The notes: a model not told the origin generated them from the sequence alone. Shown: positions 8,586 through 17,072, counted from the stretch's first letter. The stretch is 37,118 nucleotides of DNA from Actinomycetes bacterium (GCA_023415515.1 JAEZKH010000488.1:1-37118), one strand, 5' to 3'. Numbers and translations: made by a program.

Positions 8586-10628
8586 TCACAATCCCGTCGG
8601 GTACGTTTCGGGGGTTTCACCGGAGATCCACTGGCTTGTCAACTCGAGGGGTTCGAGCGCGGTGGTTCTGTCGATATGGATGAGCGCGTCGTACTGCTCG
8701 CCGGGGCGGACGTGGTAGTAGTGGCTCTGCCGTTCTGTCGCAGGCAGATAGATCACCCCGATCGCCCGTGCGAGGCGAACGATGTCCAGGGGCTCAACGG
8801 CTTCCCGGTCGACCAACGGCGACACCAAGAACTCCGGTTCGACGGCCTCGTGAAAGAGTTCCTCCACGCTGCCGTTGAGTGCCGGTCGGACGACCTTGCG
8901 TTCAGCGATACCGCCCCATTCGCTGGCGGCGGTCACTGCACCGGTGTAGGTGGTGAATCCGATCAAGCGGCAGTCGTTACCGTAGTGCTCGCGTGCCAGC
9001 TGGCCCAGTGTCAACTGTCCGTCAGCGCCCACTTCGGTTGCCCTCGCATCCCCGACGTGAGAGTTGTGCGCCCACACGATGATTCGCGCAGGCTCGCCGT
9101 CACGGCGATCGAGATGGGCCAGCAGCGCCTGCAAGGTCTGGGCCATGTGCTTGTCTCGGAGGTTCCATGAGGTGACGCGGCCCGAGAACATCCCGCGGTA
9201 ATAGGCCTCCGCGTTGCGCACGGTGTGAGCGTTCTGCTGTGCGTAGAAGAGATCGTCTTCGGCCAGCAGTCCGTCCCTGCGTGCGTACTCCAGCGCATTG
9301 CGCTGTATCTCCACCAACTGGTCGATCGCCTGCCGCTCACAGGACAGGCCGGCGCCGAACGCCGCGGCGAAGCCGTACGCCTGCCCGTCGTCGGCTGAGG
9401 TGTGATCGAAGCACGCATAGCGTCTACGAGCCCGCGCCGCCGCTTCGGGGTCGACGTTATCGAGATAATCGATCACCTCGCGCATCGACCGATGCAGACT
9501 GTAGAGGTCCAAGCCGTAGAACCCCGTTTGCCGATCGCCATCGGCCCGCCTGTGCCCATTGTGTGCGTGCAGCCAATCCACGAAATCGCGGACGACGGTG
9601 TTTCGCCACATCCAAGCGGGGAACCGCTCGAATCCGCTGAGCGCTGCATCCGCCGAGGTGTCTTCAGCCAGGCCGCGCACATAACGATTAACCCGATACG
9701 CATCGGGCCAATCAGCCTCCGCCGCAACAGCACAGAACCCCATATTCTCGATCAGCGACTTCGTGATCTCCGCTCGCGCCTGGTAGAACTCGTGGGTGCC
9801 GTGCGAACTCTCGCCGATGAGCACGACCCGGGCATCGCCAACGATCTCTTCGAGAGCTTCGAGCGGGGGTACACCGGCCGGCGCGTCGACCGCCACCCTG
9901 GCAATCACCTCAGCGGGTGTCTCAGCAAGACGGATGCGCGCAGTCTCGAGGACCGTCGTTGGCGCGGCCAGTAGTTCTCGCACCTCCTCGTCGGTGGTCT
10001 GACGAAAATCCCAGAACGACTCGCCCACTGCGAGAAACGGGGTCGGCATCGATGCGCACACGACGTCGTCGACGAGGCCCGCGAACTCTCGACAGGTCGA
10101 CTCGGCTGCCGCCGGCACCGCGATGACGATCTCGGCGGGATCCATTTCCCGCAACGCCTGCACAGCGGCGAACATGCTCGCGCCCGTCGCGAGCCCATCG
10201 TCAACGAGGATCACGATCTTGCCCGCGAGTTCGAGGGGAGGGCGACCGCCGCGATACGCGGCCTCACGGCGAAGCAACTCGCGGCCTTCGCGTTCGGCGA
10301 CGTCACGTAACTGCTGCGGAGTGACGCGCAGGGCCCGCAGCACGTCGTCGTTGACGACTACCCGGCCGCCGCTGGCCAAGGCACCCATGGCGAACTCCTC
10401 ATGGCCGGGAGCGCCGAGCTTGCGAACCACGAACGCATCCAGTGGAGCGCCGAGCGCAGCGGCGACCTCCCAGGCAACGGGAATCCCCCCGCGCGGCAAC
10501 CCGAGAACTATGACGCCCTCGCGTCCTCGGTATGCGCCGAGCATCCCTGCCAGGACGCGACCCGCTTCACGCCGATCGCGAAACACACGCCGCTGGGCAC
10601 GCCGGGTCAATCCGTGGGTGGCCGCCAT
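8586..10628 (-). CDS. Phosphoribosyltransferase-erythromycin esterase fusion (Rv2030c-like)
   Basis: This 680-residue two-domain protein matches M. tuberculosis Rv2030c in layout. Residues about 20-220 form a type I phosphoribosyltransferase domain, with LPRGGIPVAWEVA and the PRPP-binding motif ILVDDGLATGAS (Asp143-Asp144). Residues about 260-640 form an erythromycin-esterase-like domain, with GESSHGTHEFY (272-282) holding the candidate catalytic His and Glu, and AAEADWPDAYRVNRYVRG. The real substrate is unknown, and macrolide resistance should not be assumed. The ATG at 10628 lies 25 bp after the DUF1876 stop and pfkB follows after 9 bp, making it a middle gene of the hspX operon. Confidence 0.92.
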   Translation of the reverse strand: MAATHGLTRRAQRRVFRDRREAGRVLAGMLGAYRGREGVIVLGLPRGGIPVAWEVAAALGAPLDAFVVRKLGAPGHEEFAMGALASGGRVVVNDDVLRALRVTPQQLRDVAEREGRELLRREAAYRGGRPPLELAGKIVILVDDGLATGASMFAAVQALREMDPAEIVIAVPAAAESTCREFAGLVDDVVCASMPTPFLAVGESFWDFRQTTDEEVRELLAAPTTVLETARIRLAETPAEVIARVAVDAPAGVPPLEALEEIVGDARVVLIGESSHGTHEFYQARAEITKSLIENMGFCAVAAEADWPDAYRVNRYVRGLAEDTSADAALSGFERFPAWMWRNTVVRDFVDWLHAHNGHRRADGDRQTGFYGLDLYSLHRSMREVIDYLDNVDPEAAARARRRYACFDHTSADDGQAYGFAAAFGAGLSCERQAIDQLVEIQRNALEYARRDGLLAEDDLFYAQQNAHTVRNAEAYYRGMFSGRVTSWNLRDKHMAQTLQALLAHLDRRDGEPARIIVWAHNSHVGDARATEVGADGQLTLGQLAREHYGNDCRLIGFTTYTGAVTAASEWGGIAERKVVRPALNGSVEELFHEAVEPEFLVSPLVDREAVEPLDIVRLARAIGVIYLPATERQSHYYHVRPGEQYDALIHIDRTTALEPLELTSQWISGETPETYPTGL

Positions 10629-10640
10629 CGCCTACTCCAT

Positions 10641-10666
10641 TCACTCACGCGTCTCACTCACGCGTC
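10641..10666. repeat. 13-bp perfect tandem duplication
   Basis: TCACTCACGCGTC occurs twice head to tail. On the minus strand it spans the last codons and the stop of the DUF1876 gene, so it gives two in-register TGA stops 13 bp apart and lengthens the spacer before the Rv2030c-like gene. It looks like a slippage duplication. Confidence 0.8.
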
Positions 10667-10950
10667 GACAGCTCGAGGCGCCGATTCGCGCGGTGCTCTT
10701 CCGCCTCGATGTGCTGCACGGCGCCGGCCATCATCCGTCGGGCCAGATCCGACAGCGCCCTGGCAACCGCGAGTTCGTCTCCGATCTGGGCCTTGTACCG
10801 ATCGTGGGGAGCAAGCCGTGACAGACCCACTCCGACGGCCTCCTGGTCGCGCCACCGCAGCTTCGCTTTCGCCCGGGTCTGACCGCCGGTTTCGTCGACG
10901 GAGATCGTGACGGTCCAATCCTTGAGTCGATGGCTGCCGTCGTCAGCCAT
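10654..10950 (-). CDS. DUF1876 protein (Rv1738-like, dormancy associated)
   Basis: The 98-residue protein belongs to DUF1876, the family of M. tuberculosis Rv1738 and Rv2632c. It shows the family core WTVTISVDE, TRAKAKLRWR and LARRMM. Rv1738 is strongly DosR-induced, and its fold resembles ribosome hibernation-promoting factors, so a role in slowing translation under hypoxia is plausible but not shown. The ATG overlaps the hspX stop (ATGA at 10947-10950 read in reverse), so the two are translationally coupled. In M. tuberculosis no such gene sits between hspX and Rv2030c, making its position here noteworthy. Confidence 0.9.
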   Translation of the reverse strand: MADDGSHRLKDWTVTISVDETGGQTRAKAKLRWRDQEAVGVGLSRLAPHDRYKAQIGDELAVARALSDLARRMMAGAVQHIEAEEHRANRRLELSTRE

Positions 10951-11375
10951 CAGGACTTGACCTCGACGCGCTTCGCGGCCGGCTTGTCCGCCGAGACCGG
11001 AACCGACACGGTGAGAATTCCCTTGTCGTAGCTCGCCGTGATCGCATCCTCGTCCGCCCCTCGAGGCAGGGTGACTGATCGCGCGAACGAACCGTAGGAG
11101 AATTCCGAACGGGCATTGGACTCCGACTTCTCCGTCCGCTCGGCCTTGATCGTCAGGAGTCCGTCGCGAACCGTGATCTCGACATCCTTCGCAGGATCGA
11201 CGCCGGGGATTTCGGCCCGAATCTGGTAGCTACCATCTTTCATCTCGTCCTCGACCCGGATGAGATGGGTGCCGAACGCCGGACGAAGCGTTGCCCACGA
11301 AGGGAAGCCTTCGAACAGCTCCGACAATTCCGGGAAGAACGACCGGGGTCGCTGCTGTGCAACGAGCTTGCTCAT
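10950..11375 (-). CDS. hspX: Alpha-crystallin small heat shock protein HspX (16-kDa antigen, Acr)
   Basis: The 141-residue small heat shock protein carries an N-terminal RPRSFFPELSELFEGFPSW and an alpha-crystallin domain with RAEIPGVDPAKDVEITVRDG, LTIKAERTE, RSEFSYGSFARSVTLP and YDKGILTVSVPV. It closely resembles M. tuberculosis HspX, an ATP-independent chaperone that is the hallmark dormancy protein. The frame is open further upstream, but the ATG at 11375 has a good ribosome binding site (AAGGAG, plus-strand 11382-11387) and gives the family N-terminus. The DosR box at 11441-11460 lies about 65 bp upstream. First gene of hspX / DUF1876 / Rv2030c-like / pfkB. Confidence 0.97.
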   Translation of the reverse strand: MSKLVAQQRPRSFFPELSELFEGFPSWATLRPAFGTHLIRVEDEMKDGSYQIRAEIPGVDPAKDVEITVRDGLLTIKAERTEKSESNARSEFSYGSFARSVTLPRGADEDAITASYDKGILTVSVPVSADKPAAKRVEVKS

Positions 11376-11440
11376 GATCGACTCCTTGAAGTGAGACGGA
11401 ATCTTCTTCTCACGATCCGACCACTGCACAACCAGCGCGG

Positions 11441-11460
11441 GTAGGGACTGAAGTCCCCGG
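11441..11460. promoter_or_regulatory. DosR box upstream of hspX
   Basis: GTAGGGACTGAAGTCCCCGG matches 13 of 14 central positions of the DosR consensus GGGACTWWAGTCCC. Its position, 65 bp before the hspX start, fits the known promoter arrangement in mycobacteria. It is also about 118 bp from the divergent SRPBCC gene. Confidence 0.9.
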
Positions 11461-11578
11461 CGGTTGGGCCGTTCGTCGAAGAGTCGGCGCACGGCCACCC
11501 GGTGGAAGTGTGGAGTCGTCAAGCCAAAAAGGACCACCGGCCCTAGCCGGCGACCGGAATGCCGAGCACAGTTGGTGC

Positions 11579-12070
11579 ATGAGAGGCAATCTCGGGCGTG
11601 TCGCCATTCTCGCTGCCGTGCTGTATGCCGCGCGGCGCTATTACCGCAACTGGGGCACCACGAAAGAGGAGTGGCGGATGCGGCTGCCCGGCGACGAGCT
11701 GATCAAGCCGCCCAGCACGCGAACAACGGAGGGCATCACCGTCGACGCGCCCGCAGAAGAGGTCTGGCAACTACTCGAGCGGCGGGTCGATCACGCCATG
11801 ACCATCGAGCAGTCCATCGACAACCGCGCTCTGGTGCTGCGCGCGGAGCCGCCTCGGTTTCCCTGGACGAGCGTGATCTCCTATCACGTGCTGCCGCGTC
11901 TGGACGACCAGTGCCGGCTGCTGGCGCGCACCCGGATCGCACTTCGCCGCCCAGGCCAGATAGTGCTGGCCGAGTTGGCGGGCCCGGCCTCGGCCTTGCG
12001 GACGCGCGGCCTGCTGCTCACCGTCAAGCACGAAGCGGAGTCGGCCACCCGGCAGGTCACACCGCGTTGA
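11579..12070 (+). CDS. SRPBCC-family protein with N-terminal hydrophobic segment
   Basis: This 163-residue protein starts with a short hydrophobic stretch (GRVAILAAVLYAARRYY), then WGTTKEEWRMRLPGDELI and EGITVDAPAEEVWQLLERR, the entry to an SRPBCC (START-like) ligand-binding fold. The rest (PWTSVISYHVLPRLDDQCRL, RTRIALRRPGQIV) fits beta strands of that fold. It is probably membrane-anchored. The ligand is unknown. The start at 11579 places the hydrophobic segment at the N-terminus; an in-frame ATG at 11510 is possible but adds an unconvincing tail. It is the intact relative of the broken gene at 4940-5546. Its 3' end overlaps the convergent gene at 12057 by 14 bp. The divergent hspX DosR box may also influence it. 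Confidence 0.75.
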   Translation: MRGNLGRVAILAAVLYAARRYYRNWGTTKEEWRMRLPGDELIKPPSTRTTEGITVDAPAEEVWQLLERRVDHAMTIEQSIDNRALVLRAEPPRFPWTSVISYHVLPRLDDQCRLLARTRIALRRPGQIVLAELAGPASALRTRGLLLTVKHEAESATRQVTPR

Positions 12071-12494
12071 CCTCGCGGTCGGGCTCGGCACCGAACATGA
12101 AACGCCTGCCCGTGACGCTCAGCGGCCGGATCCGGACGTAATGCGGTTTCACCGTCGCAATCCAGGGCAGCAGCTGCGCCTTTTCGGCCTCCGCGATGTC
12201 TTCGTCGCTGCGCAACGATCGCGCCAGCCCCTTGACGATCACGCTCCAGCCCTCGGCCACGTTGTGGTCGTCGGCCTCGAACAGCACGTTGTTGTTGATC
12301 GCGGCGCTGACCAGCTTGGTGCCCTCGGCCGACCGAAACAGCACGGTGCGGTTCTGGACCACGTAGTTCACCGGAAAGATCTCCGGCTGACCGTCGACGC
12401 TTGTGACCAAGCGCCCAAGGGAGCGGCTGGAAAGGAGGTCCCAGCATTCCGTCTGCGACAGAATGGACACGGGTGCAAAGTCTTGTTCGGGCAT
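12057..12494 (-). CDS. Pyridoxamine 5'-phosphate oxidase-like flavin/F420-fold protein (Rv3129-like)
   Basis: The 145-residue protein has the split-barrel fold of PNPOx-like proteins. Features are the N-terminal region LSQTECWDLLSSRSLGRLVTS, the strand GQPEIFPVNYVV, RTVLFRSAEGTKLVSA and the family stretch FEADDHNVAEGWSVIVKG. It closely resembles M. tuberculosis Rv3129, a DosR-regulon protein of unknown reaction. It probably binds FMN, F420 or haem, but sequence alone does not decide. The ATG at 12494 heads toward the hydrogenase promoter region, so the two are divergent from a 109-bp gap holding a DosR-like half-site (12528-12547). Confidence 0.88.
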   Translation of the reverse strand: MPEQDFAPVSILSQTECWDLLSSRSLGRLVTSVDGQPEIFPVNYVVQNRTVLFRSAEGTKLVSAAINNNVLFEADDHNVAEGWSVIVKGLARSLRSDEDIAEAEKAQLLPWIATVKPHYVRIRPLSVTGRRFMFGAEPDREVNAV

Positions 12495-12527
12495 GCAGCG
12501 AGTTTAGGCACCGGGCAGAAGTCATCG

Positions 12528-12547
12528 CGCCGGCACAAAGTCCCTAG
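12528..12547. promoter_or_regulatory. Weak DosR-like box between Rv3129-like gene and hydrogenase operon
   Basis: CGCCGGCACAAAGTCCCTAG keeps the right half (AAAGTCCC) of the DosR consensus perfectly, but the left half poorly (10 of 14 central positions). It lies 56 bp before the hyhB start and 33 bp before the divergent gene. The homologous hydrogenase of M. smegmatis is known to need DosR, which supports the site. Confidence 0.5.
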
Positions 12548-12603
12548 TTCAAACATCGAAAGGCACCACCGCACCACCCACATGCGGCGCATCATTGAGC
12601 TCT

Positions 12604-13701
12604 ATGACGAGTGCGGTGATCGATGCCGAGGGATTGCGGCAGCTGATATCCACGCTGATCGACTGCGGCTACCGGGTGATCGGTCCGACGAGGTCGGACA
12701 ACGCCATCGTGCTCGCGGAAATCGACTCCGCTGACGACCTCCCGCACGGCTGGGGTGTCGACGTGGCCCCCGGTCACTATCGGCTGCGACAGCGCAACGA
12801 CGACGCGGCGTTCGGCCACTCGGCCGGCCCGCAGTCCTGGAAGCAGTTTCTGCACCCCGCCCGCCAAAAGATGTGGTCTTCCGACGGTGACGATCGTGAA
12901 GAGCCGCCGCGCTATGCATTCCTCGGTGTCCGGGGCTGCGACCTGGCCGCCATCGCGACGCTGGACGGCGTACTCGGCCAGGGGGCCCACCCGGATCAGA
13001 ACTTCGTCGGCAGGCTCCGCGGGATCTTCGTGGTCGCGGTCAACTGCACCGAGCCCGGCGGGCTGTGCTTCTGCGCGTCGATGGGCACGGGCCCGGCTGC
13101 CGGCGCCGGCTTTGACCTCGCACTCACCGAACGTGTGGGGCCGCACGGCATGGAGTATGTGGTGGACGTTGGGTCTGACGAAGGGGCCCACGTGCTCGAC
13201 GCGGTAGCGTACCGACAGGCCGGCCCTGCCGAAATCGCCTCTGCGCGAGACGCAGTGGCCGAGGCCGCGCATCACATGGGTCGAGCGATGCCGGACACCG
13301 ACCTGCGTAACCTGCTGATCGAATCGCGGGAGTCGCCGCATTGGGACGAGGTGGCGAGCCGATGCCTCACCTGCGGCAACTGCACGATGGTGTGCCCCAC
13401 GTGCTTCTGCACCAGCGTGCAGGACACCACCGACCTGTCCGGCGAGCACGCCGAACGCTGGCTGGAGTGGGCGTCGTGCTTCGAGTTCGACTTCACGTTC
13501 GTCCATGAGGGCAGCGTGCGCCAGTCGGGGTCGTCGCGCTACCGGCATTGGCTCACCCACAAGCTCGGTACCTGGCACGACCAGTTCGGCACCTCCGGCT
13601 GCGTCGGGTGTGGACGTTGTATCGCGTGGTGTCCCACCGGAATCGACATCACCGAGGAGATGACGACGTTATCGGAGCTCGCGGATGCCGACGACGACTG
13701 A
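12604..13701 (+). CDS. hyhB: [NiFe] hydrogenase (group 3b) beta subunit, iron-sulfur
   Basis: The 365-residue iron-sulfur subunit carries electrons between the hydrogenase small subunit and the flavin subunit. Two 4Fe-4S binding runs are visible: CLTCGNCTMVCPTCFC starting at Cys254, and CVGCGRCIAWCPTGID starting at Cys333. This matches the beta (HydB-type) subunit of archaeal sulfhydrogenase and mycobacterial HyhB. The ATG at 12604 is used; an in-frame TTG three codons upstream is the alternative. The gene overlaps hyhG by 17 bp. Gene order beta-gamma-delta-alpha is the usual one for group 3b enzymes. The complex is cytoplasmic; no signal peptide is present. Confidence 0.9.
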   Translation: MTSAVIDAEGLRQLISTLIDCGYRVIGPTRSDNAIVLAEIDSADDLPHGWGVDVAPGHYRLRQRNDDAAFGHSAGPQSWKQFLHPARQKMWSSDGDDREEPPRYAFLGVRGCDLAAIATLDGVLGQGAHPDQNFVGRLRGIFVVAVNCTEPGGLCFCASMGTGPAAGAGFDLALTERVGPHGMEYVVDVGSDEGAHVLDAVAYRQAGPAEIASARDAVAEAAHHMGRAMPDTDLRNLLIESRESPHWDEVASRCLTCGNCTMVCPTCFCTSVQDTTDLSGEHAERWLEWASCFEFDFTFVHEGSVRQSGSSRYRHWLTHKLGTWHDQFGTSGCVGCGRCIAWCPTGIDITEEMTTLSELADADDD

Positions 13702-14548
13702 AGCGGCGACGCACCCACTGGGCCATTCGGCGATGCGACCCGTCCCCTATCGGGTGATCCATCGCGTCGCCGAGAATCGCGACTCCGCGACGCTGGTGCT
13801 GGAACCGGTCGAAAACCCCTTGCCCGCACCATATCCGGGCGAGTTCATGATGATGTACGCCTTCGGCGTCGGGGAGGTGGCGATCTCGGTCAGTGGGGTG
13901 CCAACCGCAACGAGCGACACCATCACTCATACGGTGCGGGCGGTCGGCGCTGTGAGCCGAGCACTGCACGATGCAGCCCCCGGTAGCGGAATCGGCTTGC
14001 GTGGACCGTTCGGCACCCGTTGGGATTTGGACACTGCCGTCGGCCGCGACGTGGTGATCGTGGCGGGCGGCGTCGGGCTGGCACCGCTGCGTCCGGTCGT
14101 GCTGGCTACGCTCGCCGACCGCGACCGGTTCGGCCGGGTGACGCTCATCGCAGGCGCCCGCTCCCGCGACGACTTCCTGTTTCGCGCCGAACTCGACGAT
14201 TGGGTGCGCAGCGACGCCATCGAGGTGCACATGACCGTCGACGTGCCGGTGCAGGGGTGGCCGGGTGAGGTCGGGTTCGTCACCGAACCGCTGCGACGTG
14301 TGCCGATCCGACCCGATCACACCTCGGCGTTTCTGTGCGGGCCCGAGGTGATGATGAGCAGTGGCGCCGAGGTGCTGATCGGCAAAGGCGTTGCGGCGGC
14401 TGACGTTCAGGTTTCGCTCGAACGCAACATGCAGTGCGGCGCCGGCTGGTGCGGGCACTGTCAGCTGGGGCCGCTGCTGTTGTGTCGCGACGGAGCCGTC
14501 GTCGGTTACGACGTCGCCGCACCGCTGCTGCGGGTGAAGGAGTTGTAA
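13685..14548 (+). CDS. hyhG: [NiFe] hydrogenase (group 3b) gamma subunit, FAD/NAD(P)-binding
   Basis: The 287-residue ferredoxin-reductase-like subunit exchanges electrons with NAD(P)H. An FAD-binding barrel region (about 15-110) is followed by the NAD-binding Rossmann segment VVIVAGGVGLAPLRPVVLAT. A C-terminal Cys cluster, MQCGAGWCGHCQLGPLLLC, fits a 2Fe-2S site as in dihydroorotate dehydrogenase electron-transfer subunits. It overlaps hyhB by 17 bp and ends immediately before the hyhS GTG. Whether NADH or NADPH is preferred cannot be read from the sequence; group 3b enzymes usually prefer NADP(H). Confidence 0.9.
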   Translation: MPTTTEAATHPLGHSAMRPVPYRVIHRVAENRDSATLVLEPVENPLPAPYPGEFMMMYAFGVGEVAISVSGVPTATSDTITHTVRAVGAVSRALHDAAPGSGIGLRGPFGTRWDLDTAVGRDVVIVAGGVGLAPLRPVVLATLADRDRFGRVTLIAGARSRDDFLFRAELDDWVRSDAIEVHMTVDVPVQGWPGEVGFVTEPLRRVPIRPDHTSAFLCGPEVMMSSGAEVLIGKGVAAADVQVSLERNMQCGAGWCGHCQLGPLLLCRDGAVVGYDVAAPLLRVKEL

Positions 14549-15307
14549 GTGAGCACCCCGACTCTGGCGGTCTGGAAGTTCGCATCATGTGACGGATGCC
14601 AGCTCACCCTGCTGGACTGCGAGGACGAGCTGCTCACGCTCACCGAAGAGGTGCAGATCGCCACCTTCTTGGAGGCCTCGAGCGCGGTCGTCGAAGGACC
14701 TTACGACGTGTCCCTCGTCGAAGGATCGATCACCACGCCCGCCGACAAGAGGCGGATCGCGGAGATCCGTAATCAGTCGCGCGTCCTTGTGACGATCGGC
14801 GCATGCGCGACGGGCGGTGGCATCCAGGCGCTCCGCAACTTCGCCGACGTCGACGAGTTCACTTCTGTCGTCTACGCGCAACCCGCCTATATCGACACCC
14901 TCGCGACATCGACACCGGCGTCGGACCACGTGCACGTCGATTATCAGCTGCAGGGCTGTCCGATCGATCGCGGCCAGTTGCTCGACACGCTCGCAGCGCT
15001 GCTGGTCGGACGAAAGCCCCGGCTGCCCGCCAAAACCGTGTGCACGGAATGCAAGAACCGCGGCGTCACCTGCGTCCTCGTCGCCGACGGTGTGCCCTGC
15101 CTCGGCCCGGTGACCCACGCCGGTTGCGGCGCACTCTGCCCGTCGTTTCACCGCGGCTGCTACGGCTGCTTCGGCCCTGCGGCGACTCCGAATACTGCCG
15201 CGCTGATCCCGGTACTGCGGCGCGACGGTATGTCCGGTGACGACGTGGACCGGGTGTTCTCCACCTTCAACGTCGTGCGATTCACCGACGAACGGAACGA
15301 CCTGTGA
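14549..15307 (+). CDS. hyhS: [NiFe] hydrogenase (group 3b) small subunit
   Basis: The 252-residue small subunit holds the iron-sulfur clusters next to the NiFe site. The proximal cluster motif is Cys14-x2-Cys17 (FASCDGCQLTLLD). Further Cys occur in TIGACATGGG, QGCPIDR and the C-terminal CTECKNRGVTC ... HAGCGALCPSFHRGCYGCFGP. There is no Tat signal peptide, in keeping with a cytoplasmic group 3 enzyme. The GTG start directly follows the hyhG TAA and has AAGGAG at 14537-14542. Its stop overlaps the hyhL start (GTGA, 15304-15307). Confidence 0.93.
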   Translation: MSTPTLAVWKFASCDGCQLTLLDCEDELLTLTEEVQIATFLEASSAVVEGPYDVSLVEGSITTPADKRRIAEIRNQSRVLVTIGACATGGGIQALRNFADVDEFTSVVYAQPAYIDTLATSTPASDHVHVDYQLQGCPIDRGQLLDTLAALLVGRKPRLPAKTVCTECKNRGVTCVLVADGVPCLGPVTHAGCGALCPSFHRGCYGCFGPAATPNTAALIPVLRRDGMSGDDVDRVFSTFNVVRFTDERNDL

Positions 15308-16596
15308 GCCAGGAGACCCGCACACTGCGGGTCGGTGCGCTGGCACGGGTGGAGGGCGAGGGAGCACTGAACGTCGTCCTCGTCAACGGCGAGTTGCACA
15401 CCGTCGAACTCAACATCTATGAGCCCCCACGGTTCTTCGAAGCATTCCTGCGGGGCAGGGCGTATACCGAACCGCCCGACCTCACCGCACGCGTCTGCGG
15501 CATCTGTCCCGTCGCGTACCAGGTGAGCGCCTGCAACGCCATCGAGGATGCATGCGGTGTGACGGTCGACCCAGAGCTCGGTGCGTTGCGCAGGCTGCTC
15601 TACTGCGGTGAATGGATCCACAGCCATGCGCTGCACATCTATCTGCTGCACATGCCGGACTTCCTCGGCTATCCGGACGCGATCGCTCTTGCGAAGCATG
15701 ACCCGGGATGGATCGAGCGTGGGCTCGCCCTGAAGAAGGCCGGCAACCGGCTGATGGAGCAGATCGGCGGCCGCGCGATCCACCCGATCAACGTCAGACT
15801 CGGCGGCTTCTATTCGACACCCACACGAACAGAGCTGCAACCACTGGCCGAAGAGCTGCGCCGCGCCCTCGACGACGCGCTGTTCACTGTGCGCCGGGTG
15901 GGTCAATTCGACTTCCCGGACGTGGAATTCGATCATGAGTATCTTTCGCTGGCCGATCCGAACCGCTACCCGATCGAGAACGGTGTGGTCACCAGAAGCG
16001 CCGGTGAGCCGTTCTTCGCCGCCGACTTCACCGCCCATGTCATCGAGTCACAGGTGAAGCACTCCACGGCGTTGCACGCCACCCTCGACGGCCATCACTA
16101 CCTGACGGGTCCGCTCGCGAGGTATTCACTGAACTCAGCCAAGCTGTCCGCCCTTGCATCCGAGGTGGCCGCCGAAGCCGGACTCGGTGCACAATGCCGT
16201 AACCCCTTCCGCAGCATAGTCGTTCGCGCCGTCGAGGTGGTGTACGCGATCGAAGAAGCGCTCCGCATCATCGATGAGTACCAGCGTCCGGCGCATCCGT
16301 TCGTCGACGTCCCCGCGCGCGCGGGTACGGGGCACGGTGTGAGCGAAGCGCCGCGCGGGCTGCTGTATCACCGCTACGAGATCGGCGACGACGGCCTGGT
16401 CCGATCGGCGACGATGGTGCCGCCGACATCGCAGAATCAGGCCGCGATCGAACACGAGATGGGCGTGTTGGTCGCCGAAAACACCTCCCTCGATGACGCC
16501 GAGTTGACGTCGCTGTGTGAGAAGTCGATCCGCAATCACGATCCGTGCATCTCCTGCTCGGCGCACTTTCTGACGTTGACCGTCGAGCGCCGGTGA
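15304..16596 (+). CDS. hyhL: [NiFe] hydrogenase (group 3b) large catalytic subunit
   Basis: The 430-residue large subunit carries the NiFe active site for 2H+ + 2e- to H2. The four Ni ligands are present: Cys65 and Cys68 in RVCGICPVAY (L1 motif), and Cys415 and Cys418 in DPCISCSAH (L2 motif). The protein extends nine residues past His421 (FLTLTVERR), the expected tail removed by the maturation protease, whose gene follows. The sequence and gene set fit group 3b bidirectional NAD(P)-linked hydrogenases, called Hyh in M. smegmatis, where it makes H2 in hypoxia. Hyp genes for NiFe(CN)2CO assembly are absent from the window. Confidence 0.95.
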   Translation: MSQETRTLRVGALARVEGEGALNVVLVNGELHTVELNIYEPPRFFEAFLRGRAYTEPPDLTARVCGICPVAYQVSACNAIEDACGVTVDPELGALRRLLYCGEWIHSHALHIYLLHMPDFLGYPDAIALAKHDPGWIERGLALKKAGNRLMEQIGGRAIHPINVRLGGFYSTPTRTELQPLAEELRRALDDALFTVRRVGQFDFPDVEFDHEYLSLADPNRYPIENGVVTRSAGEPFFAADFTAHVIESQVKHSTALHATLDGHHYLTGPLARYSLNSAKLSALASEVAAEAGLGAQCRNPFRSIVVRAVEVVYAIEEALRIIDEYQRPAHPFVDVPARAGTGHGVSEAPRGLLYHRYEIGDDGLVRSATMVPPTSQNQAAIEHEMGVLVAENTSLDDAELTSLCEKSIRNHDPCISCSAHFLTLTVERR

Positions 16597-17072
16597 CCCA
16601 TCTCGTCATCGGCATCGGCAACGACTTCCGGCGCGACGACGGTGTCGGGTTGGCTGTCGCACAGGTGATCGGGCAACTCGCACTACCCGACACACGGACG
16701 ATGACGGCGATCGGGGAGCCGGGCGAACTCCTCGATGCATGGGCTGGGGTCCGACGCGCAGTGGTGATCGACGCCACCGCAGGCGATGAGGTGATACCCG
16801 GACGTGTCCGCCGGTGGACACCCGACAAGTTCAGTGCCTCGACCTGCGCCAGTTCACACTCTTTCGGGCTGCCACAGGCCTATGCCCTCGGTGCCGCGCT
16901 CGGCCGCCTTCCGGGCTCACTCGTCGTATTCACCGTTGACGTCGCGGACACCGGCGTTGGGCATGGACTCTCGGCCGAGGTGGCAGCGGCGGTCCCCCGC
17001 GCCGCCGAGGCCGTACTCGCTGAACTCGGCGGCCCCCTCCGCAGTGACTTACTCCCCACCATCGAGGACTAA
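16593..17072 (+). CDS. Hydrogenase maturation endopeptidase (HyaD/HycI family)
   Basis: The 159-residue peptidase M52 protein cuts the C-terminal tail of the large subunit after Ni insertion. Motifs are IGIGNDFRRDDGVG (metal-ligand Asp), VVIDATAGD (Asp) and SSHSFGLPQAYALG (His), the three Ni-sensing ligands seen in HybD-type proteases. I chose the GTG at 16593, which overlaps the hyhL TGA (GTGA). An upstream in-frame ATG at 16545 lies inside hyhL and would add a non-family tail. It is the last gene of the hydrogenase operon. Its stop codon lies inside the DosR-like box for the following arginine operon. Confidence 0.9.
   Translation: MTHLVIGIGNDFRRDDGVGLAVAQVIGQLALPDTRTMTAIGEPGELLDAWAGVRRAVVIDATAGDEVIPGRVRRWTPDKFSASTCASSHSFGLPQAYALGAALGRLPGSLVVFTVDVADTGVGHGLSAEVAAAVPRAAEAVLAELGGPLRSDLLPTIED

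Noticed and set aside
8586..10628. Macrolide resistance gene, from the erythromycin-esterase domain
   Set aside because: The domain is fused to a phosphoribosyltransferase in a dormancy operon, as in Rv2030c; no evidence for macrolide substrate.
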